This document shows, in pieces, positions 58,375 to 64,000 of a stretch of 64,000 nt of DNA. Under the pieces are notes generated by a model, which was given only the letters and a program-made list of their open reading frames with translations, was not told where the DNA came from and ran no database searches. The DNA lies in contig NZ_LNTY01000034.1 of NCBI RefSeq assembly GCF_001559595.1, forward strand, positions 124,001-188,000, in the 5' to 3' direction. The position numbers and the translations under genes were made by a program. The stretch's first letter is position 1, and every line of letters starts with the position of its first letter. Source of the DNA: Enterovibrio coralii. Its GTDB lineage: Bacteria; Pseudomonadota; Gammaproteobacteria; Enterobacterales; Vibrionaceae.

Positions 58375-58391
58375 GGAAAGCTGACCACTTT
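58375..58391 (-). promoter_or_regulatory. FadR-like operator of fabB
   Basis: The complement reads AAAGTGGTCAGCTTTCC, sharing TGGTCAG with the FadR consensus. It abuts the FabR-like site and sits just upstream of a TATCAT -10 candidate at 58408-58413, the place where FadR activates fabB in E. coli. Confidence 0.6.
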
Positions 58392-58443
58392 GCTGATTTA
58401 AAACCGCTATCATCGGGGCGAACTCGAATTGTAGGAACAAAAG

Positions 58444-59655
58444 ATGAAACGAGCCGTAATCACAGGTATGGGAATTGTTTCCAGCATCGGTAACAACGTT
58501 AAAGAAGTGCTGGAGTCGTTAAAGTCGGGCAAATCAGGGATTAGCTTTTCCCAGCAATTCGCAGACATGAAGCTTCGCAGCAACGTCTGGGGTGATTTAA
58601 AGCTAAATCCAGCCGATCACATCGATCGTAAAAAGTTTCGTTTTATGGGCGATGCCGCAGGCTTCGCTTATCTGTCAATGGAGCAGGCTATTGCAGACGC
58701 TGGCCTGACCGAAGACCAAGTTTCAAATGATCGTACTGGCCTGGTAGCAGGTTCTGGTGGTGCGTCATCTATCAACCAAGTTGCAGCGACAGACACTCTG
58801 CGTGAGAAAGGCGTGAAGCGCGTAGGCCCTTACATGGTGCCACGTACTATGTCTTCTACTGTTTCTGCATGTCTGGCAACGCCATTCAAAATCCGCGGTG
58901 TTAACTACACCATGAGCTCTGCATGTGCGACGTCTGCACATTGTATCGGCCACGCGGTTGAACTGATCCAACTGGGCAAACAAGATGTTGTTTTCGCAGG
59001 TGGTGGTGAAGAACTGGATTGGTCACTGACTATGATGTTTGACGCAATGGGCGCGCTGTCGACTAAGTACAACGACAACCCAGAAAAAGCGTCTCGTACC
59101 TACGATGCGGACCGTGACGGTTTCGTTATCTCTGGTGGTGGCGGCATGATGGTTATCGAAGAGCTTGAGCATGCACTGGCACGCGGCGCGAAAATCTACG
59201 GTGAAATCGTAGGTTATGGCGCAACGTCTGACGGCTACGACATGGTTGCACCGTCTGGTGAAGGCGCAATCCGTTGTATGAAGATGGCGATGCAAGACGT
59301 AGACAGCATTGACTACATCAACACCCACGGTACATCCACACCAGTAGGTGACGTGAAAGAATTGGGTGCGATTCAGGAAGTGTTCGGCAACAACAGCCCA
59401 GCAATTTCTGCAACCAAAGCGATGACTGGTCACGCACTGGGTGCGGCAGGTGTTCACGAAGCGATTTACTCCACCATCATGCTGGATAACAACTTCGTAG
59501 CGCCAAGCATCAACATCGAAAACCTAGATTCAGCAGCGGAAGGTTTGGACATTGTGACTGAAACCCGTGAAGTAGAACTGAAGACAGTGATGTCTAACAG
59601 CTTCGGTTTCGGTGGCACCAACGCCACGCTGGTGATCAAGAAATACGAGGGATAA
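58444..59655 (+). CDS. fabB: 3-oxoacyl-ACP synthase I FabB
   Basis: FabB condenses malonyl-ACP with acyl-ACP and is needed for unsaturated fatty acid synthesis. The 403 residues have the catalytic Cys ([14 protein letters not shown]) and two His ([13 protein letters not shown] and [15 protein letters not shown]). ATG 58444 follows GTAGGA. FabR- and FadR-like sites precede it. Confidence 0.96.
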   Translation: MKRAVITGMGIVSSIGNNVKEVLESLKSGKSGISFSQQFADMKLRSNVWGDLKLNPADHIDRKKFRFMGDAAGFAYLSMEQAIADAGLTEDQVSNDRTGLVAGSGGASSINQVAATDTLREKGVKRVGPYMVPRTMSSTVSACLATPFKIRGVNYTMSSACATSAHCIGHAVELIQLGKQDVVFAGGGEELDWSLTMMFDAMGALSTKYNDNPEKASRTYDADRDGFVISGGGGMMVIEELEHALARGAKIYGEIVGYGATSDGYDMVAPSGEGAIRCMKMAMQDVDSIDYINTHGTSTPVGDVKELGAIQEVFGNNSPAISATKAMTGHALGAAGVHEAIYSTIMLDNNFVAPSINIENLDSAAEGLDIVTETREVELKTVMSNSFGFGGTNATLVIKKYEG

Positions 59656-59778
59656 GCGTAAGGGGCTAACAGCCACCTTTTGTCCCCTGAGTTTTCCGGG
59701 ACGTTGGCTCTAAGCCTTCAACAGACGCGGGTTGAGTTCGATGAGAGCCGAGTTCAACCTTTCAGATCCTGGATTTTA

Positions 59779-59800
59779 CCCGGCTTCGGCCGGGTTTTTT
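59779..59800 (+). terminator. Intrinsic terminator after fabB
   Basis: CCCGGC and GCCGGG pair around a stable TTCG loop and are followed by six T. Confidence 0.9.
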
Positions 59801-59863
59801 CGTTTTAAGTCATGCCGAAAAGCGTCACAATAGAGGCATTGATGTACGTGCAGAGATAACAGC

Positions 59864-61009
59864 GTGAATATTCTGATTGATGAAAATATGCCGTATGCCG
59901 CTGACCTGTTCAGCCGCTTGGGAACCGTAACCGCAAAATCCGGACGTGATTTGACTGCCGATGACTTGGTGGATGTTGATGCTTTGATGATCCGCTCGGT
60001 CACGAAAGTGAACGAAGCCTTGTTGGCAAAAGCGAACCGCCTAAAGTTCGTAGGCACAGCAACAGCGGGTACCGACCATGTTGATGCTGACTTGCTGGCA
60101 AGCAAAGGTATCTTCTTTACCGCCGCACCGGGTTGTAACAAGGTAGGCGTTGCTGAGTATGTGATCAGTGCGTTGTTGGTACTTGGCCAGCAACAAGGTT
60201 TCGAGCTGACTAACCGCAAAGTCGGCGTTGTCGGCGCGGGTCAGGTGGGTTCTTATCTATCAAAATGTCTTTCGGCATTGAGTATTCCGCACCTTCTTTG
60301 TGATCCACTGAAAGAAGCTGAAGGTGACAAGCGCGAATTTCACCCACTGAGCACACTGCTGGCTGAGTGTGATGTGATTACGCTGCATACCCCACTGACG
60401 AAAGCAGGTGAACACCCGACGCATCATCTAATCAGTGAAAAAGAGCTGGCAGCACTTAAACCTAACAGCATCCTGATCAATGCGGCGCGCGGCCCAGTGG
60501 TGAGCAATGATGCGCTGAAAGCGGCATTAAAGACGCAGCAGCTAACTGCTGTACTGGACGTGTTTGAGTTTGAGCCTGAAGTCGACCTAGAGCTTTTGCC
60601 ATTGCTCGCATTTGCGACGCCGCATGTGGCGGGGTATGGCCTTGAAGGTAAAGCACGTGGCACCACCATGATTTACAACGCCTACTGCGATTTCCTCAAT
60701 AATGGTGAAGCACACGTCGACGCCTCATCGCTGCTGCCAACGGCACCAATCCCACATGTTTCTCTCAGTAAGAAATGGGACACGGCAGACCTGATGGCAC
60801 TTTGTCAGCTTATCTACGACGTTCGCCGTGATGACGCAGAGTTTCGCCGAGAGATGGTAGATCTCAATAATCAACGCGCAACCTTTGACCGCTTGCGTAA
60901 GAATTATTGGGACAGACGCGAGTACAGTGCAATTACAGTAGCGGGACAACCTGACTTTGGGTTAGAGTCGCTCGCTAATTTAGGTTTTACCGTAGAGGAA
61001 CAATCATGA
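59864..61009 (+). CDS. pdxB: Erythronate-4-phosphate dehydrogenase PdxB
   Basis: PdxB oxidises 4-phosphoerythronate in pyridoxal phosphate synthesis. The 381 residues have the NAD motif [13 protein letters not shown], the catalytic Arg in [12 protein letters not shown] and His in [16 protein letters not shown]-terminal dimerisation domain specific to PdxB is also present. GTG 59864 is the start. It overlaps usg by four bases. Confidence 0.95.
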   Translation: MNILIDENMPYAADLFSRLGTVTAKSGRDLTADDLVDVDALMIRSVTKVNEALLAKANRLKFVGTATAGTDHVDADLLASKGIFFTAAPGCNKVGVAEYVISALLVLGQQQGFELTNRKVGVVGAGQVGSYLSKCLSALSIPHLLCDPLKEAEGDKREFHPLSTLLAECDVITLHTPLTKAGEHPTHHLISEKELAALKPNSILINAARGPVVSNDALKAALKTQQLTAVLDVFEFEPEVDLELLPLLAFATPHVAGYGLEGKARGTTMIYNAYCDFLNNGEAHVDASSLLPTAPIPHVSLSKKWDTADLMALCQLIYDVRRDDAEFRREMVDLNNQRATFDRLRKNYWDRREYSAITVAGQPDFGLESLANLGFTVEEQS

Positions 61010-62031
61010 CACAAGAATTTGATGTGGCTTACGATGTCGCTGTTTTAGGTGCTACTGGCGCTGTTGGCCGCACCATTATCGAGGTGTTGGAAGAGCGTAA
61101 ATTCCCAGTGCGCACCCTGCATTTGCTGGCGAGTGAGCGCAGTGCCGGTGAAACCATTCGTTTTAACGGCAAAAGCGTGCGCGTTAAAAACGTAGAAGAT
61201 TTTGATTGGAGCCAGGTGCAAATTGCACTGTTCTCAGCGGGTTCAGAAGCATCTGACCGTTGGGCACCAATCGCAGCCGATGAAGGCGTTGTAGTCATCG
61301 ACAACACCTCGCGCTTCCGCTACGACTTTGATGTTCCTCTTGTCGTGCCTGAAGTTAACCCAGAAGCGATTGCAGATTTCCGCAACCGTAACATCATCGC
61401 TAACCCGAATTGCTCAACCATCCAAATGTTGGTGGCGTTGAAGCCAATTTACGATGCAGCAGGTATCGAGCGCATTAACGTCGCGACCTACCAATCAGTA
61501 TCAGGTACCGGTAAGAAAGGTATCGATGAGCTGGCGGGTCAAACCGTGAAACTGCTGAACAGCCAAGAAGCAGAGCCAAGTGCGTACAAAAAGCAGATCG
61601 CGTTTAACTGTCTGCCACACATCGATCAGTTCATGGATAACGGCTACACCAAAGAAGAAATGAAAATGGTGTGGGAAACGCAAAAAATCCTTGGTGATGA
61701 AAGCGTTGCGGTTAACCCGACCTGCGTGCGCGTGCCTGTGTTCTATGGGCACGCAGAAGCCGTGCACATCGAATGTCAGCAACCGATAGATGCAACAGAA
61801 GCGATGGATATTCTGGCTCGCACTGAAGGCGTGGAAGTGTTCTACGGTGAAGACTATCCAACCCAAGTGAAAGAAGCGACAGGCAAAGACCACGTTATGG
61901 TTGGCCGTGTGCGTAACGACATCAGCCATCCAAACGGTTTGAACATGTGGATCGTTGCGGACAACGTTCGTAAAGGCGCAGCCACCAACTCTGTTCAAAT
62001 CGCAGAAGTTCTGATCCGCGATTATCTGTAA
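61006..62031 (+). CDS. usg: Aspartate-semialdehyde dehydrogenase family protein (Usg/Asd)
   Basis: The 341 residues belong to the aspartate-semialdehyde dehydrogenase family, with NADP motif [16 protein letters not shown], active-site Cys in [11 protein letters not shown] and the substrate-binding HDQ-like region [18 protein letters not shown]. Because the catalytic Cys is kept, it may be a true Asd; the E. coli neighbour usg is thought not to be. It is coupled to pdxB and followed by a terminator. Which role applies here cannot be told from this window, as another asd copy could lie elsewhere. Confidence 0.92.
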   Translation: MTQEFDVAYDVAVLGATGAVGRTIIEVLEERKFPVRTLHLLASERSAGETIRFNGKSVRVKNVEDFDWSQVQIALFSAGSEASDRWAPIAADEGVVVIDNTSRFRYDFDVPLVVPEVNPEAIADFRNRNIIANPNCSTIQMLVALKPIYDAAGIERINVATYQSVSGTGKKGIDELAGQTVKLLNSQEAEPSAYKKQIAFNCLPHIDQFMDNGYTKEEMKMVWETQKILGDESVAVNPTCVRVPVFYGHAEAVHIECQQPIDATEAMDILARTEGVEVFYGEDYPTQVKEATGKDHVMVGRVRNDISHPNGLNMWIVADNVRKGAATNSVQIAEVLIRDYL

Positions 62032-62046
62032 GAAATCCCAATGAAA

Positions 62047-62080
62047 AACCGGCATCACGTGACGTGGTGCCGGTTCTTTG
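62047..62080 (+). terminator. Intrinsic terminator after usg
   Basis: AACCGGCA and TGCCGGTT arms, with inner CACG/CGTG pairing, form a long stem followed by CTTTG; the T tract is weak. Confidence 0.78.
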
Positions 62081-62264
62081 ATCACAAAACACAGTTTTAA
62101 CTCTCCACACTACAGTTTTCCTCTGCCCTTCCGATATAGTTAGGGAAATAACCAGTATTATCAGTTTCAGTGAATTTTTGGTCTGAAAATTGCTGCGATT
62201 GAGAAAAGCCTATTTCTGCCATAGGGGAATGCGGGCAGTGTCTGACCCAGATTTTAACAACACC

Positions 62265-64000
62265 ATGACGCGACAATTCTTTTCATCTTTTTCTGGCCGT
62301 CGTATCGGCAAAACACTTGTCGTCTCTTCATTATTGCTGAGCCTTGCCGCGACCTTCTCTGTGCAGTCGGCGATTCGTATTCTTGGTCCGCAAGATGAGT
62401 CTCCATCGCCAAATGCGGTGCAGCCTCTGTCTCAGTCTACTCAACCGACATCGACGGCAAATCGTCGCCAGGCTGTTGGCCCTACACGAGATTCCGATAC
62501 CCTTTGGTCGATTGCGAACAATTACAAACCAAGCAATGCGGTGACGGTTTATCAGACGCTAGGGGCGATTTACCGCTTAAACCCTGCCGCATTTGAAGAC
62601 AACAATATTCATGGTCTGATCCCAGGCAGTACGCTGTTGATGCCAACAGTGTCAGAAATCCGACGCGAAAGCACCGACGACGTTGCGCAGCGTCTGCAAA
62701 TTGACCAAGCACGAAAAGACTCGCTTCGTCGTGTGGACAATCGTCCACTGAGCCAACAAGTTACCGCTCCTGCTCCACAACCCGTTCAACCTGCGCCAGC
62801 GCCTGTAGTACCTGCACCTGCGTCAGTAAAAGAAGCGAAGGTTGAGCCGGCAAAACCTGAACCTAAAGAGGCAATGGCAGAAGAAAAAGCCATGATGCCG
62901 AAAGAGGAGATGGCAAAGACAGATTCAGAAATGATGAAAGACGGCGCGGAAATGACACCGCCTAAGCCAGACATGGCTGCCGTTCAAAATCAAATCAACG
63001 AATCCGATCTTCAAATGGGCAAATTGGTTGAAAGCAACCACATCCTGAAGATCCGTTTGGCAGAAGTGCAAAACGAACTGGCGGCACTGAAAGACCAAAT
63101 GACCGCTGACGAGGAATTGACGGGCGAAATTCGCGAGTTCCTTGAAATGCAGCGCATGCGCCAAGCGCAAATGCAAATGAAAGAGCCGACTTTCATGGAA
63201 TCGCTTATCGCGAGCCCATTGATGTTGGCAACCGTCGCGATCATTCCTGCACTATTGATTATCGGTGCTGCGGCATTCTTTATCATGCGTCGTCGTAAAG
63301 ATGACGACGTAGAAGAGCCGGAAGGAATCGACAGTGAAATGCCGGATGACATGCCAGTCATCATGGTACCAGAACCGGGTGATGACACTGACGAACTCAT
63401 TCTTGAAGATGACGAACTCGAAGTCACAGAAGACACCGATGCGGATGAGCTCTTCGGTGATGAGAGCCTGTTTGATTCTGAGCTGGATGACATCAACCTG
63501 TCTGATTCTCTTGAGTTGTCCGAAGAGCCAGAAGAAGGTGGCTTGGATCTGGATGCGGATACTGACTTTGGCACCGACACTGACCTTGCAGCCTCGCTTG
63601 ATGATTTCGATACCTCAACCGACTTGGATGTTGAGGCAAGTACTGACGGTGCAATTGGTCTGGAAGACATGGAGCGCGCGCTCGATGAGATGTCGGCCTC
63701 GCCAGATGAGTCAGAACTAAGCCCGGACGAAGCGTTGGCTGCGATGTGGGAACAGTCGCTGAGCGGCGGCGGTGATGATGACGTCGATGACATTGATGCG
63801 CTGCTAAACGCTGAGCAGGGGGCTCCGGAAGAAGAAAAGGAGTCCGTAGCTGACGTTGAGGCGTCTGAATCAGAGCCAGATACTAATGAAGCTCTGTTCG
63901 ATAAAGTTTTAGAAGATGAACCAGAAGTTGACCTGACCCAAGACATTGATTTGTCAGATGACGACGACGTGTCTGATGACAATGCCGCGATGCTGGATGA
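62265..64000 (+). CDS. fimV: Polar hub protein FimV/HubP (3' truncated by window)
   Basis: FimV/HubP is a membrane organiser of the cell pole; in Vibrio it recruits ParA1, ParC and FlhG. The frame is open to the window end. Visible: a signal-type N-terminus (KTLVVSSLLLSLAATFSVQS), a LysM-like periplasmic domain with DSDTLWSIANNY to LIPGSTLLMP (about 75-130), a Pro/Ala-rich linker, and a coiled coil (about 245-290). One membrane span follows at about 318-342 (MLATVAIIPALLIIGAAAFF), then a very acidic cytoplasmic part with DELF and LDD repeats. ATG 62265 is chosen; in-frame GTG 62238 has AGGGG at good spacing and is an alternative. The usual adjacency to usg supports the call. Confidence 0.92.
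   Translation, partial: MTRQFFSSFSGRRIGKTLVVSSLLLSLAATFSVQSAIRILGPQDESPSPNAVQPLSQSTQPTSTANRRQAVGPTRDSDTLWSIANNYKPSNAVTVYQTLGAIYRLNPAAFEDNNIHGLIPGSTLLMPTVSEIRRESTDDVAQRLQIDQARKDSLRRVDNRPLSQQVTAPAPQPVQPAPAPVVPAPASVKEAKVEPAKPEPKEAMAEEKAMMPKEEMAKTDSEMMKDGAEMTPPKPDMAAVQNQINESDLQMGKLVESNHILKIRLAEVQNELAALKDQMTADEELTGEIREFLEMQRMRQAQMQMKEPTFMESLIASPLMLATVAIIPALLIIGAAAFFIMRRRKDDDVEEPEGIDSEMPDDMPVIMVPEPGDDTDELILEDDELEVTEDTDADELFGDESLFDSELDDINLSDSLELSEEPEEGGLDLDADTDFGTDTDLAASLDDFDTSTDLDVEASTDGAIGLEDMERALDEMSASPDESELSPDEALAAMWEQSLSGGGDDDVDDIDALLNAEQGAPEEEKESVADVEASESEPDTNEALFDKVLEDEPEVDLTQDIDLSDDDDVSDDNAAMLD

Noticed and set aside
63011-63982. 323-codon Ser-rich open frame on the minus strand
   Set aside because: It mirrors the acidic fimV repeats (GAT/GAC codons read as ATC/GTC or Ser codons on the other strand); FimV in the plus frame is clearly the real gene.
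1-64000. CRISPR arrays, insertion sequences, prophage, tRNA genes or genomic islands
   Set aside because: No spaced direct repeats, transposase or integrase motifs, attachment-site pairs or tRNA cloverleaf were seen; gene order is conserved core chromosome throughout.

Overview
The window is a chromosomal segment of a polar-flagellated gammaproteobacterium, almost certainly a member of Vibrionaceae. Evidence for this is the FlrA/FlrB/FlrC sigma-54 flagellar cascade, flhF-flhG, a chemotaxis operon carrying parC-parP and a DUF2802 (FipA-type) gene, the adjacent ccm operon, and a fimV/hubP gene at the right edge. The genus is uncertain; Grimontia/Enterovibrio-like is only a guess. I see no tRNA, rRNA, insertion sequence, prophage or CRISPR array.

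Layout. (1) 1-17418: end of flrA, then flrBC, fliEFGHIJ, fliK, fliLMN and fliOPQR-flhB. (2) 17461-30207: flhA, flhF, flhG, fliA, cheY, cheZ, cheA, cheB, parC, parP, cheW, fipA. Three GG-N10-GC sigma-54 promoters precede flrB, fliE and flhA. (3) 30236-31293, minus strand: a small, little-described pair, a stand-alone FlhB C-terminal domain plus a FliK-like protein. (4) 31416-38391: cytochrome c maturation operon ccmABCDEFGHI. (5) 38466-47952: lipid block with mlaA, two divergent fadL copies, an ECF sigma/anti-sigma pair, then fadI-fadJ. (6) 48044-62031: M16 peptidase, sixA, smrB, prmB, aroC, a TRIC-family yadS-like gene, epmC, yfcL, mnmC, fabB, pdxB and usg. This order closely parallels the E. 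coli region around fadL-fadIJ-sixA-smrB-prmB-aroC-epmC-mnmC-fabB-pdxB-usg. (7) 62265-64000: fimV/hubP, cut by the window end.

How it works together. The left half encodes nearly all the flagellar export apparatus, basal body and switch, the regulators that time their expression, and the chemotaxis signalling core. FlhF, FlhG, FipA, ParC, ParP and the HubP-type FimV are the known factors that place flagellum and chemoreceptor arrays at the cell pole. The right half handles long-chain fatty acid uptake (FadL), beta-oxidation (FadIJ), unsaturated fatty acid synthesis (FabB) and outer-membrane lipid asymmetry (MlaA). Likely FadR operators precede fadI, fadL2 and fabB. FabR-like palindromes sit before fabB and, unexpectedly, in the fadL1-fadL2 intergenic region.

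Quality warning. Nine long conserved genes (flrB, fliI, fliK, flhA, cheA, ccmE, ccmF, the M16 peptidase, yadS) are each interrupted by exactly one missing base, with both halves otherwise intact. Nine of nine are deletions, which looks like systematic sequencing or assembly error rather than gene decay. I give the full gene extents and mark them as frameshifted.
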